A stretch of 64,000 nucleotides of DNA from Planctomycetota bacterium (GCA_027623295.1 JAQBXR010000004.1:82410-146409); one strand, 5' to 3'; shown: positions 17,847-27,118, counted from the stretch's first letter. Numbers and translations are program-made. Notes: a model not told the origin generated them from the letters alone.

Positions 17847-19208
17847 ATGGCCATCCAGGACGGGTTGTTTGGTGAGAAAGAGAGTGAGGTCGATGCCATG
17901 CGTCGGAACCAAAACTCTGCTTCCACTCCTTTGGCGGAACGTATGCGTCCGCACAACCTGGATGAGTTTGTTGGGCAGAAGAAACTGGTGGGTGAGAAGG
18001 GCGCGCTGCGCATGATTTTTGAAGGCGGCGACATGGGTTCGATGATTTTCTGGGGCCCCCCGGGAACTGGAAAGACGACCCTTGCGCGCATGCTGGCGGA
18101 GCGAGCGGATTTAGAGTTCCGCACCTTTTCCGCCGTCCTGGCAGGGATTAAGGAAGTGCGCGGCGCCATGCAGGAAGCGCAACGCCTGCGTCGCTCGACC
18201 GGGCAACCCACCTTGTTGTTCGTGGATGAGATTCATCGCTTTAATAAGTCGCAGCAAGATGCGTTTTTGCCTTTTGTGGAAAACGGCGACATCATTTTGG
18301 TGGGGGCGACCACTGAGAATCCATCCTTTGAGGTGGTTGGTCCGTTGCTGTCGCGTTTAACAGTTCATGTGCTTGAACCGATTGAGGAAGAGGACTTGGT
18401 GCTGTTGTTGCGCCGCGCTTTAGAAGATGTGGACCGTGGTTTTGGTGCGCGTAAGGTGAAGGTTTCGGAAGATCAGCTCAGCGCCATGGCTCGCTATGCC
18501 AGTGGAGACGGGCGTCGTGCTTATGTCGCCTTAGAGTCAGCCATCCGCCGTTGCGATGTCGGCGCCACCCTGTCCGATGACATCCTCGAGCAGGTTTTCG
18601 CTGGTCGTGCTTTGCTCTACGACAAGTCGGGTGAATCGCATTATGACTTAATCTCTGCCTTGCATAAGTCGGTGCGTTCTTCCGACCCCGATGCCGCGCT
18701 TTACTGGTTGGTGCGCATGCTCAAGTCCGGGGAAGACCCTATGTTCCTTGCCCGACGTTTGGTGCGCATGGCATCGGAAGATATTGGCTTGGCGGACCCC
18801 AACGCTTTGCGCTTGGCCGTGGCCGCCAAAGATGCTTTCCACTTTTTGGGCAGTCCAGAAGGCGAACTGGCCCTGGCAGAGATTGTAATTTATCTGGCGG
18901 TAGCGCCTAAATCGAATGCGGTTTACAAAGCCTATAAGGCGGTGTCCGAAGAGTTGGCATTGGGTTATGCACATGCCGTGCCGAAACAGTTACGTAATGC
19001 GCCGACCAAGCTGATGAAAGACATCGGCTGGGGGAAAGGGCAAAAGTATGCCCACGATGAAGCCGGTGCCCTCACCGACATGGAGTGCCTCCCCGAGGCT
19101 CTTGCGGGGCGTAAGTTTTATGAGCCCACAGAATTTGGTGTCGAAGCCCGCATTCGCACCCGCATCGATGAGATCCACGCGGAAGTGCAGCGGCGTCGGG
19201 ATTCTTAA
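17847..19208 (+). CDS. rarA: replication-associated recombination protein A (AAA+ ATPase)
   Basis: A 453-aa RarA/MgsA (Mgs1/WRNIP1 family), a AAA+ ATPase acting at stalled replication forks. The N-terminus contains the family phrase LAERMRPHNLDEFVGQ. Walker A is G70-T78 (GPPGTGKTT) and Walker B is LFVDEIHRFNKSQQDAFLP. Sensor 1 is GATTENPSFEV. The C-terminal part carries the tetramerisation and SSB-interacting region (PDAALYWLVRML, EDIGLADP). Length is standard. It directly follows the RNA methyltransferase gene in an operon. Confidence 0.96.
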   Translation: MAIQDGLFGEKESEVDAMRRNQNSASTPLAERMRPHNLDEFVGQKKLVGEKGALRMIFEGGDMGSMIFWGPPGTGKTTLARMLAERADLEFRTFSAVLAGIKEVRGAMQEAQRLRRSTGQPTLLFVDEIHRFNKSQQDAFLPFVENGDIILVGATTENPSFEVVGPLLSRLTVHVLEPIEEEDLVLLLRRALEDVDRGFGARKVKVSEDQLSAMARYASGDGRRAYVALESAIRRCDVGATLSDDILEQVFAGRALLYDKSGESHYDLISALHKSVRSSDPDAALYWLVRMLKSGEDPMFLARRLVRMASEDIGLADPNALRLAVAAKDAFHFLGSPEGELALAEIVIYLAVAPKSNAVYKAYKAVSEELALGYAHAVPKQLRNAPTKLMKDIGWGKGQKYAHDEAGALTDMECLPEALAGRKFYEPTEFGVEARIRTRIDEIHAEVQRRRDS

Positions 19209-19327
19209 GCGCTTACAGGCCTGTATAGGGTGTATACCCCCCCCCAACCTAAAAGTAACATGCTTGATATACTGAATTACACTGGTATGGAGCCGATTCG
19301 GAGGTCACGCAATTCAATGGCCAACAG

Positions 19328-19771
19328 GTGAAGCTAGAGGGCACCCTCATTTACCGCGACGGCATCACCATGGTGGAAATCATGGATGGAACCACGGTGG
19401 AGTTACTTGGAGATTCCCTCCTTGCCATGCCTGACAGCCTCCCTGAAAGCAAAAGCATGCAAACTCTGGTGGGAGAGATTGTTGACAGCAAGTGTTTCTT
19501 GGGAGTCATGAAACCGGGAAATCTAAAACCACACCGGGCATGCGCAACGCGATGCATCAGCGGTGGTGTTCCTCCCGTGCTTTTGGTGCGTGATGACCTC
19601 GGCAATGCAAGCTACTACTTGCTGACTTCGCCGAGTGGCGCTGCCGTGAATCAAGACATCATCCGCCACAATCTGGTTGCGGAACCAATCAGCATTACTG
19701 GCGAGGTTTGGCAGCAGGGGGATCGAAGAGTTCTTCGTGCAGACCCAGAAACCTATCTCCGCTTGCCTTGA
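19328..19771 (+). CDS. conserved hypothetical protein, probably with damaged or misplaced 5' end
   Basis: Reading from the first possible start (GTG 19328) gives 147 aa. The core GEIVDSKCFLGVMKPGN...HRACATRCISGGVPPVLLV has conserved Cys and His residues and looks like a known but uncharacterised family of secreted or redox-associated proteins; the function is unknown. Reading the same frame upstream gives plausible protein (LHWYGADSEVTQFNGQQVKLEG) until a TGA at 19265, so the GTG is probably an internal Val and the real 5' end is lost or frame-disrupted. A TATACT box (19268-19273) and a tract of nine C (19237-19245) lie just upstream. A GGAGG at 19300-19304 might serve either an ATG at 19317 (out of frame) or the GTG. 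Confidence 0.55.
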   Translation: MKLEGTLIYRDGITMVEIMDGTTVELLGDSLLAMPDSLPESKSMQTLVGEIVDSKCFLGVMKPGNLKPHRACATRCISGGVPPVLLVRDDLGNASYYLLTSPSGAAVNQDIIRHNLVAEPISITGEVWQQGDRRVLRADPETYLRLP

Positions 19772-19806
19772 GATTGGCTAGGCCTGTGCTTGAAGGAGAA
19801 TCCAGA

Positions 19807-20442
19807 TCAAGAAAATTGATTTTGGTGCTCTAGTGAACCACACAAGAACGCTAGGTCATCACGGTTTCCCATGGCGCGCAGAGACATGCCTTTTTTAGCT
19901 GCGCGATCAAATACGTTTTTGATTTCACTGGCTGGGAAGCCAAACAGTAAGAGTTGACCTTCGGGGCGCATGCGGCGCACTAGGGGGCCAGCATCGGTTA
20001 GGTCTTCCGGGACCTTGCCATCGCAGCCGAAGGCGACCAGATCGTGGAAAGCGCCATCGGTGGCATCGTCCATGCGGCCTAGGCGACGTACCTCAGTGGG
20101 GCTATTGCGCCGGGCCACGAGGTTCTTAAATCCCTCCAGATCATTAGGGTGGAGGACGACTTCCACATGCGCCATTTCCATGCATACTGCAATGTAGGCG
20201 GCCAGGGCTGAGCCCGGTCCAGTGCCAAGGAAGGAAAGTTTTTTGCGTACGCGCGGAGAAAGCGCGGCGGTTGGCGCCATGGCTTGTGCAGCGAGCAATC
20301 CACCAGCTTCAATCCAACTGTCGATGATGTCGCCACCCGCTCCCAGAGGAACGGTTACCCCATGTCCCGGTGCGACGGCGGTTTCTTCGCGACTCAAAAG
20401 TAAGTCGCCAAGTTGTAGCGGGGTGTCGGCGGTCAGTGGCAT
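19807..20442 (-). CDS. hypothetical protein with a Rossmann-like core
   Basis: A 211-aa protein of unknown function. The central segment (KLSFLGTGPGSALAAYIAVCMEMAHVEVVLHP) has the strand-glycine turn-helix pattern of a nucleotide-binding Rossmann fold. It is followed by a second sheet region with GQLLLFGFPASEI. Parts recall the coenzyme-binding half of zinc-type alcohol dehydrogenases, but no zinc ligands are seen. It starts 1 nt after the stop of the DinG-like helicase gene, so the two are co-translated. Confidence 0.6.
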   Translation of the reverse strand: MPLTADTPLQLGDLLLSREETAVAPGHGVTVPLGAGGDIIDSWIEAGGLLAAQAMAPTAALSPRVRKKLSFLGTGPGSALAAYIAVCMEMAHVEVVLHPNDLEGFKNLVARRNSPTEVRRLGRMDDATDGAFHDLVAFGCDGKVPEDLTDAGPLVRRMRPEGQLLLFGFPASEIKNVFDRAAKKGMSLRAMGNRDDLAFLCGSLEHQNQFS

Positions 20443-20443
20443 T

Positions 20444-23400
20444 TTAAGAGCGTAACGCGCCGCGGGCTTTAAGGAAGCTCGGGGTGAGTCCTCTGCGCTC
20501 CAGTTCGCCGCCTAGGCGCATATGAGCGAAAATGCGTGCAAAGCACTGTTCGCTTTCTGCGCGCACGATTTCGGGCAGTTGCCACTCGTCGGGACCGGTG
20601 GGTAGCTCCTTCAAAAAGTTGGCATGGCGCTTTTCAAGAACGCGTCGATCTAAAAGTAAGACAGCGCCGCGGTCGCTTTCATTGCGCAATAGGCGGCCGC
20701 ATCCTTGGCGGAACATGGCAAGGGCCTTGGGTAGGTAAATGGCATTGCGTTGCGGGCCCCAACCCATGCGCGCTTGTTGCGCAATCATGTAGTCATCGGG
20801 CGCACCATAGGGCAGCTTGGGCATGACGATGTATTCACAAGTCGGTCCCGGGAAATCCACGCCATACCAAAAGGTATCGAGCCCAAACAGCACACTCTCT
20901 TTTTGCGCGCGGAACAAACGCATGATCTCTTCCTTGCGAAAACCGGGCATGCCTTGCCAGTAAAACGGAAGGCCTAAAGCGCGGAAGCGGGGTGCTAAGC
21001 GTTCACCCACTCGGCGTACAAGAACGCGCGAGGTGAATAAGCCGAGCAGCCGACCTTGGGTGCGTTCGGCAAGGAAGAGCAGGACATCTTCTACATATTC
21101 CAGCCAAGTCTCGGCATCGGGGCCGCGGTAGGCATAAGGAGGCGCATCTTCTGGTACGCAGTAAAGCGCGGCGTCGGCGTCGAAGGAAGCGGGCGAGGCG
21201 AACTCACGAACTGGGGTGCCAAGACGGTCGATGGTGTCCTGTTGGAGTAGATCCAATCCTAAGTAAGCCTTCATCGAACGGAAGCCGCCGCGGATTTTGC
21301 TGGTCGCGCTGACTAAGGCGGCGTTGCGTAACGATGGAAAGTAAACATCGCCTAACCATTTTTGCGGCAACAGCCATTTGAGTGCGAGCAAGGGACGGCG
21401 TCGCTGATCGGTGACGACTTCGAAATGCAAGTCCTCGGAGAAGTCACCTTCTTCACTTTCACCACCTAACCACAAACCAAGTCCTTCACGCCAATGTGCA
21501 AGCAACTCCAGCGGACGACGTAAGGCCCACCGCAGCTTGCGCGCTTGGCGTAAATGCACATCGCCAAGTTCTTCGATGACAGTACGTAGTGCGCTATCTA
21601 ATCCATCGACGGATTCGCGCAGGCCTTTGAGTGCAGTCACTAACTCGTCGCCGCGTCCGCTCTCTAAGTACTCATGCAGTAAAAAAGCAGCTTCCTCACG
21701 GGTGCGCTTGCCGTGTTCTTCACGCCTGAAATCTTCAAACACACGTAACTGCCGTGCCGTTTCATGCGCTGCCGCATCTAAGCCTTGCACATGCAAATGC
21801 GATTCTTTGGTCGCGCCCTCTAGGCGTTCGCCGCGATCACCGGTGGCCAGCCGTTCCAGTAACTGATCTAGCAAAATCAAAGGTGCACGATCTCGTCCGC
21901 GGGACTGTTGCAAATTGGAGGCTAACTTGGCGACATCGTCCAGCTCGATATCATAACTTTTTGCGGACAAAGCGACTTCATGGAGGTGATCGCACTCGTC
22001 AAACACCACGTGTCCAAACTGTTCTGGTCGCGCAAGTACAAAAGCGTGATTGGTGACGACCAAGTGGGAACGCTCGGAACGTAAGGTGCGTACACCCGCA
22101 GCGCAACGCATAGCTGAACGGCCGCGACAACAGTTGGGCAAAGCCCGCACTTGATTCATCATGGCGCTTGCAGTGCTCACCATTTTTGCGCGGTTTCCAC
22201 ACGGCATACCTGGCGCCAAAGGGAAGCCATCTAAGTCTGCGGTTGGGTCCTCGTTGTAGAACATGGCCAAGCGCAACCAAGTGACGCGCGCGACCATGGA
22301 GGCGCTGGATGGTTCCGGCGCTGCATCTAAAATGGCACGGCCACAAATGTAGTTCGCGCGTCCCTTTAACAAGCTGACCTTGGGCAATTCCGCGCGCGGT
22401 AACCCGGCGGCTTCTAATAAATCTAAAGCACGTGGGACTTCACGGAAATAGGCCTGCTCTTGCAAGGCGCGCGTGTAAGTGGAAACGCAAACTCGAACAT
22501 CATGCTCCACCGCCCACAGCATGAGTGGCCCTAGGTAGGCCAAAGTTTTACCGGTACCGGTTGGGGCATCGGCAATTACGAACTCATGTTTGCCTAAGGT
22601 TTCTGCAACGGTATTGCCCAAGGCACGTTGCCCCGGGCGTTCGCGCGCCTCGGCATCGTCCACTTGGAATTGCTTGGGCAGCAAATCAAAGAAAGCGGCC
22701 ATACGCCGCTGGCCTTCTTCACCAAGGGGAGCGTCATCTTCTAGGCGGGAACAGCGCGGGTCGGTGTCGCGGAACTCGTGACGGTAGTCCTCCAGGAAGC
22801 GCGGGTCGCGTTCTCGCAAGATGCGGTCGGCATCCATGGGCGCTTCCTCGAGGTCGGCTTGGAACTGGCCGTCCTCGGAGCGCGAGAAAAATAACTCCTG
22901 CTGCGCGCCGGCGGAGTAGCAACTCGGCTGATCGAGCAGGCGCTCGACCATGTGGAGCCAATCCCAGGAATCCTTTTGCTCCGAGGCGTTCTCCAACCGG
23001 AGGTCCTCGTAGCCTCTGGCGAAGAGTTGGCGCAAAACTTGGTCTCGCTCAAGGTGCTTTTGGACTAGAGCCACCAACAGGCGTCGTAGCTCCTCTGGCC
23101 CTGGTGGGCTCGGGGCTGCTTCACCGCAAAAGGCAAGATACAGGGCTTCAAAGTTGTTTTCCAGCCTTCGTGGATGGAGAAATGCTGCAAACCCGGTGAG
23201 GTCTAGCACGGTTGGGGGGATCGCAGTTGGGCACAAATTGCGAAAGCGAAGCAAGAAGCTCTCGCGGTCCGAGGCGACCACCACGGGCCGAGACTCTAGG
23301 CCGACCAGAAAGGCAGGGACGACTTCCTTCCACGACTCCATTCCCTGCAACTTCTTACCACTCAAGCCCTTATCGGCAAGCCACTTAGGGGCCGATTCTG

Positions 23401-23566
23401 GAGCTTGCCCGGGCGCAAAGGGTGAGCATTCTATGGGGGGGAATAAGTCAACTGCGCCTTCTCCCTCAACAAAGGAAGTGGCGTGTAGTGCGTACATTCC
23501 GTCGTGCACCGGATCGGGTCCTGTGGTGCCGAGGGAGACGAATATGGGGTCAAGAGAGGCGTTCAT
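20444..23566 (-). CDS. DinG-like superfamily 2 DNA helicase with degenerate N-terminal exonuclease domain
   Basis: A 1040-aa protein. The helicase has Walker A ADAPTGTGKTLAY (about residue 335), a DEAH-like motif II VFDECDH (about 523), and XPD/DinG-type FeS cysteines between them (ICGR near 405, PCGN near 455, NCCRG and RCAAG at 478-492). The N-terminus resembles the DEDD 3'-5' exonuclease domain of DinG/PolC epsilon-like proteins. The metal motif that should read DxExTG is FVSLGTTGPDP here, so the acidic ligands are gone and nuclease activity is unlikely. It probably unwinds R-loops or damaged DNA. A GTG start at 23578 is an alternative; the ATG at 23566 aligns with the domain start. Confidence 0.88.
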   Translation of the reverse strand: MNASLDPIFVSLGTTGPDPVHDGMYALHATSFVEGEGAVDLFPPIECSPFAPGQAPESAPKWLADKGLSGKKLQGMESWKEVVPAFLVGLESRPVVVASDRESFLLRFRNLCPTAIPPTVLDLTGFAAFLHPRRLENNFEALYLAFCGEAAPSPPGPEELRRLLVALVQKHLERDQVLRQLFARGYEDLRLENASEQKDSWDWLHMVERLLDQPSCYSAGAQQELFFSRSEDGQFQADLEEAPMDADRILRERDPRFLEDYRHEFRDTDPRCSRLEDDAPLGEEGQRRMAAFFDLLPKQFQVDDAEARERPGQRALGNTVAETLGKHEFVIADAPTGTGKTLAYLGPLMLWAVEHDVRVCVSTYTRALQEQAYFREVPRALDLLEAAGLPRAELPKVSLLKGRANYICGRAILDAAPEPSSASMVARVTWLRLAMFYNEDPTADLDGFPLAPGMPCGNRAKMVSTASAMMNQVRALPNCCRGRSAMRCAAGVRTLRSERSHLVVTNHAFVLARPEQFGHVVFDECDHLHEVALSAKSYDIELDDVAKLASNLQQSRGRDRAPLILLDQLLERLATGDRGERLEGATKESHLHVQGLDAAAHETARQLRVFEDFRREEHGKRTREEAAFLLHEYLESGRGDELVTALKGLRESVDGLDSALRTVIEELGDVHLRQARKLRWALRRPLELLAHWREGLGLWLGGESEEGDFSEDLHFEVVTDQRRRPLLALKWLLPQKWLGDVYFPSLRNAALVSATSKIRGGFRSMKAYLGLDLLQQDTIDRLGTPVREFASPASFDADAALYCVPEDAPPYAYRGPDAETWLEYVEDVLLFLAERTQGRLLGLFTSRVLVRRVGERLAPRFRALGLPFYWQGMPGFRKEEIMRLFRAQKESVLFGLDTFWYGVDFPGPTCEYIVMPKLPYGAPDDYMIAQQARMGWGPQRNAIYLPKALAMFRQGCGRLLRNESDRGAVLLLDRRVLEKRHANFLKELPTGPDEWQLPEIVRAESEQCFARIFAHMRLGGELERRGLTPSFLKARGALRS

Positions 23567-23648
23567 TGGCGCTCGCACAAAGCGTTCCGCTTAACGATAA
23601 TACCTCCCGGTCAATCATCGTTCATCCCCAAAAAACGAGACCAAATCC

Positions 23649-24701
23649 ATGATTGAAATTACGGAAATCCAGGTCGACGGTTACGAGTGCGTTAAGCGCG
23701 CCATCGACCCTGTATCAGGCCTTCACGCCTACATTTCGGTGCACAGCACTGTTCTCGGTCCCGCTCTCGGCGGTATGCGCCTCTGGCCCTATGGTTCTGA
23801 AGAAGAGGCCATGACCGACGTGCTGCGTTTGTCTCGTGGCATGACCTACAAGGCTGCTTGTGCAGGTTTGGCATTGGGGGGTGGAAAGTCTGTCATCATT
23901 GGCGATCCATCCATGAAATCGGACGCTTTTTTCGAAGCTATGGGGGAGTTTGTCGAGTCTTTCGGTGGTTCTTACATCACTGCGGAAGACGTCAACATCA
24001 AGGTAGAGGACATGGGCATTGTGGCGCGCAAGTCGGACCACGTGGTTGGCCTAGCCGGTAAATCCGGCAACCCATCGCCCAAAACTGCATGGGGAGTCTT
24101 CCTCGGCCTGAAGGCGTCCCTGGAAGATGTCTACGGCTCTGATTCTTGCGAAGGCAAGGTCGTGGCTGTGGAAGGCGCCGGTTCGGTCGGCTCAGTCTAT
24201 GCGGATTACATCGCCAAGGATGGCGGCATAATTGTGGTCGCTGACATCAACGGCGAAAGTGCACAACGGGTGGCGAAGGCTACTGGCGGCACCGTGGTTG
24301 GACCGGACGAAATCCGCGCAGTCGATTGCGATGTTTACGCACCGTGCGCACTTGGGGGCTCCATCAACGATGAGAGTATTGTGGGTCTGAAGTGCAAGAT
24401 TGTTTGTGGCGCTGCTAACAACCAATTGCTCGAAGCTCGTCACGGCGACAAGCTACGCGAGCTTGGCATTCGTTACGCTCCAGACTTTGTGGTTAACGCC
24501 GCGGGGCTGATTAACGTCTTCGACGAAATGATGCCTGGTGGTTACAAGGAAGAGCGTGCCTTGAAGAACATGGATCAAATTCGAGAAAGCATGCGTTCCA
24601 TTTTCGCGATTTCGAACGAAGAAGGCATTAGCACTTCAGCAGCCGCAGACCGTTTTGCTGAGCGTCGTGTAGAAGAAGCACGCGCGGCAGCGAAGGCTTA
24701 A
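23649..24701 (+). CDS. Leu/Val/Glu/Phe-type amino acid dehydrogenase (leucine dehydrogenase-like)
   Basis: A 350-aa NAD-dependent amino acid dehydrogenase that would interconvert branched-chain (or similar) amino acids and 2-oxo acids plus ammonia. The substrate domain has GPALGGMRLWPY and LALGGGKSVI, the latter holding the catalytic Lys. The coenzyme domain has VAVEGAGSVGSVYADYI. The C-terminal segment PDFVVNAAGLINVFDE is typical of leucine dehydrogenases. Length is right for that group rather than the longer glutamate dehydrogenases, but substrate choice cannot be fixed by eye. A separate transcript is likely, with a terminator directly after it. Confidence 0.9.
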   Translation: MIEITEIQVDGYECVKRAIDPVSGLHAYISVHSTVLGPALGGMRLWPYGSEEEAMTDVLRLSRGMTYKAACAGLALGGGKSVIIGDPSMKSDAFFEAMGEFVESFGGSYITAEDVNIKVEDMGIVARKSDHVVGLAGKSGNPSPKTAWGVFLGLKASLEDVYGSDSCEGKVVAVEGAGSVGSVYADYIAKDGGIIVVADINGESAQRVAKATGGTVVGPDEIRAVDCDVYAPCALGGSINDESIVGLKCKIVCGAANNQLLEARHGDKLRELGIRYAPDFVVNAAGLINVFDEMMPGGYKEERALKNMDQIRESMRSIFAISNEEGISTSAAADRFAERRVEEARAAAKA

Positions 24702-24720
24702 GTTCGAGCGTAAAACAAAA

Positions 24721-24755
24721 AAGCTGGCGCCTCCCTTGGGGGTGCCGGCTTTTCT
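24721..24755 (+). terminator. intrinsic terminator of the leucine dehydrogenase-like gene
   Basis: AAGCTGGCGCC (24721-24731) pairs with GGTGCCGGCTT (24741-24751) with two G-U pairs, and is followed by a TTTT run. It starts 19 nt after the stop codon. Confidence 0.75.
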
Positions 24756-24769
24756 CGTTTTTAATGCGC

Positions 24770-25112
24770 TTAGTTTTTCATTAGCATCTGGCCAATCGCA
24801 GTTGCCCAGGTGCGAGGAATCTTGACGACCTCTGGATCCAACATGGCCTGTACACGGTCAAGCTCTTGCTCTAAGAAACCACCGTAATAGCCAAAGCCAG
24901 CATTGTTAATGAGAATATCGACAGCCCAGTCGGCCTCTTCTGTTTTGGTGAAGAGTTGGTCTGCAGCGTCGTGCGACCAGGATGAGGTTGCGCCCATCGG
25001 CAGCGAGCTGACGTGCAAAATCTACACCTAAACCGCTAGAGGCACCAGTGATTAGGGCCCAAGATTTCCTGGAGTCAGGCAATGATCTAGCCCGTGATGA
25101 CTTCCACACCAT
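24770..25112 (-). pseudogene. remnant of a short-chain dehydrogenase/reductase
   Basis: Two minus-strand frames carry pieces of one SDR. The first (from 25112) has the coenzyme motif [11 protein letters not shown] followed by [19 protein letters not shown]. Then the frame changes, and the second piece reads DAADQLF...[31 protein letters not shown], which carries the NNAG motif. After this it jumps to a short C-terminal-like tail ending in QMLMKN at 24770. The catalytic Ser-Tyr-Lys region is missing, and only about 110 of some 260 residues remain. The gene is therefore decayed by at least one frameshift and large internal deletions. It lies between a terminator and the methionine aminopeptidase gene. 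Confidence 0.75.
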
Positions 25113-26019
25113 CCGCGGTAACGATCATGGTATGTTCGGTTTGGGTGATGCGAGTTGCGGGATCTGGATCCACCAAAGGTGGAAAGTCCATCAGGCAACC
25201 AGTGCGCTGCAAACGACTCAAGGTACCTTCGATGGCATCTGCCGACATACCCCGAAAAGTGCGACGTGCGAAAGGGAGGCCGTTCATGCCTTCAATGACT
25301 TCCCACACACCAGGGTCTATCCCCTTCATCTTGCGAGGTTTTTTCTGCATCATAAAAATCTCGGCGCGACCAGATTCATGCACCGTGCCATTGCCATTGG
25401 TTGCGAAAGGCTCAATCGCAATGACCATACCTTCTTCAAGGATTCCACGTGACCACTTGTCAGGCGCAGCTGGAATTTGTGGAGCGCAATGAACGGTCCA
25501 TCGCGCAACGCCATGTCCGGTTAAGTTGTAAACCGGACGAAAACCGCGAGCCTCAATCGCGCGCAATATCGCGGCCGAAATGGTGCGCACCTCTACACCA
25601 GGTCCAGCGGTTTCAATCGCGGCAGCCAAGCCATCGGCCGAAGCTTGCACCATGTTGATGTACTCCTCCTTCTCGCCGAGATAGATGGTCTGCGCATTAT
25701 CTGCAACGTAGCCATCGACCTCCACGCCAATGTCGACCTTCACCACATCTTCTGCCTCATAGACCATGGTGTCGCCAGGGCGGGGGCAATAGTGTGCGGC
25801 CACATGGTTGCGACTGGTCTGTGCCGGGAAGGCCATACCGGCGCCCTCGGAACGAATGTAGTCCTCTACTTCGTTCATGACATCTTCCAATTTTGCGCCA
25901 GGCTTCACCAGGGAAGCAGCAAGTTTGCGGGCAGTGCCAGCAATCACGCCAGCACGGCGGAACTTTTCGATGGCCTCAGGGCTAGAAGCGGGGTGTTGCG
26001 TCAATTTCATCAGGGGCAT
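25087..26019 (-). CDS. methionine aminopeptidase, archaeal/eukaryotic type II
   Basis: A 310-aa pita-bread metallopeptidase that removes initiator Met. Metal ligands are visible at D96 ([12 protein letters not shown]), D107 (VADNAQT), H169 (NLTGHGV), E203 (AIEPFATNG) and E295 (TEHTMIV); H76 (AAHYCP) is the expected auxiliary His. The wording [20 protein letters not shown] and AIEPFATNG, and the roughly 60-residue insertion between E203 and E295, mark the type II enzyme of archaea and eukaryotes (MetAP2-like) rather than the usual bacterial type I (about 250-260 aa). The ATG at 26010 is an alternative start. Its 3' end overlaps the degraded SDR. Confidence 0.88.
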   Translation of the reverse strand: MPLMKLTQHPASSPEAIEKFRRAGVIAGTARKLAASLVKPGAKLEDVMNEVEDYIRSEGAGMAFPAQTSRNHVAAHYCPRPGDTMVYEAEDVVKVDIGVEVDGYVADNAQTIYLGEKEEYINMVQASADGLAAAIETAGPGVEVRTISAAILRAIEARGFRPVYNLTGHGVARWTVHCAPQIPAAPDKWSRGILEEGMVIAIEPFATNGNGTVHESGRAEIFMMQKKPRKMKGIDPGVWEVIEGMNGLPFARRTFRGMSADAIEGTLSRLQRTGCLMDFPPLVDPDPATRITQTEHTMIVTADGVEVITG

Positions 26020-26155
26020 TCCTTAGGTGGAATCCGAGGATTTTAGAGTATTTATTGGGTTTACGGGAATTCAAAAGAATCAAAGGCGAATTCTGCTCAA
26101 GTCCTTTAGGGACGGGCCGAGGGCTGCCGATAGATACCCGAACCCAGTTCATCCC

Positions 26156-27088
26156 ATGCTTCAAATTCAGACAGGACAGAAGATTGGCCAATATCAGGTC
26201 GAAGGCTTTCTCGGCAGAGGAGCATTCGCACAGGTATTCCTGGCCACCGACCTCAAAGGACGCCGTGTTGCTCTCAAAATGGGCGACGACAGTGGTGGCG
26301 GACGGTTCCTCCCTCGCTTCGGCGAAGTGACGGGGACCCGCGACCCGCGTGCTGTGAGTCCCGACGAAACCCCGGCAGAAGCCATGTTCCTCGACCCAGT
26401 GGAAGGCGCTCGACCCGAGGTCTTGAATGCAAACGAGGTGGATGACCTGTTGCTCCAAGAAGCTGAAATGCTGCGCCTGGCCGATGGTAACTCGGTGCCG
26501 CGCTTGCATGAGATTATCTATGTGGAGGACCGCCCCGTGCTGGTCATGGATCATATTCCTGGCAGCACCCTGCGCGAGCGCATTCGCTCCATGGAAGGTG
26601 TCAAACTAGGCTGGATTCTAAAGGCGGCCCAAATCGTGCAACGCAACTGCGAGTTCGGATGGACTTGCCACGGCGACATTAAGCCGGAGAACATCATCAT
26701 TACCGAGCAGGAGGAAGTCCTCCTCATTGACCCGGTACCCAAAGCTTGTCGTGAAGACAGCATCGTGACCACCCCCTGGTACAATCCCTTCCTACGCTGG
26801 GATGAGAAGGGTGATGCCCAATCATTTGCCATCATTCTGTATGAATTGATGGTTGGCGCCGTACCTTTTGATCAAGTCCCCTGGTCGATGGCAGGTACCT
26901 GTGCCAGCGCTCACTCGGAGGAGGAACGGGAAATGAGCCTTTCGCTCTATCTCGCTTATCCACCGATGAGAGAATTGAACGCCTTAACTCCAAGGCACAT
27001 CGAACAAATGTTTCACCGCTCTATGTGCGATTCGAGTTATGGCTTAGCTGAGCTGATTTACGACCTCGAGGAATTCCTCCTGCGTTAA
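26156..27088 (+). CDS. soluble protein-kinase-like protein
   Basis: A 310-aa Hanks-type kinase fold without TM segments or sensor domain. It has the glycine loop GRGAFAQVF (20-28), Lys41 (VALK), helix-C Glu102, catalytic loop HGDIKPEN (H172, D174, K176, N179), and LLIDP in place of DFG, with Asp192 retained. About 50 residues of unknown sequence (42-95) are inserted between Lys41 and helix C. A P-W-Y-N-P-F segment stands where the APE region is expected. The residues needed for ATP and Mg binding are present, so activity is possible. The start at 26156 is chosen because the kinase domain begins there; upstream frame sequence is not protein-like. The substrate is unknown. Confidence 0.8.
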   Translation: MLQIQTGQKIGQYQVEGFLGRGAFAQVFLATDLKGRRVALKMGDDSGGGRFLPRFGEVTGTRDPRAVSPDETPAEAMFLDPVEGARPEVLNANEVDDLLLQEAEMLRLADGNSVPRLHEIIYVEDRPVLVMDHIPGSTLRERIRSMEGVKLGWILKAAQIVQRNCEFGWTCHGDIKPENIIITEQEEVLLIDPVPKACREDSIVTTPWYNPFLRWDEKGDAQSFAIILYELMVGAVPFDQVPWSMAGTCASAHSEEEREMSLSLYLAYPPMRELNALTPRHIEQMFHRSMCDSSYGLAELIYDLEEFLLR

Positions 27089-27118
27089 AGCAGAGTCGAA
27101 AGTCAGATTCCCGTGATT

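Noticed and set aside
22525..23199. A 224-codon plus-strand frame inside the DinG-like helicase gene
   Set aside because: Antisense shadow with Arg- and Pro-rich composition.
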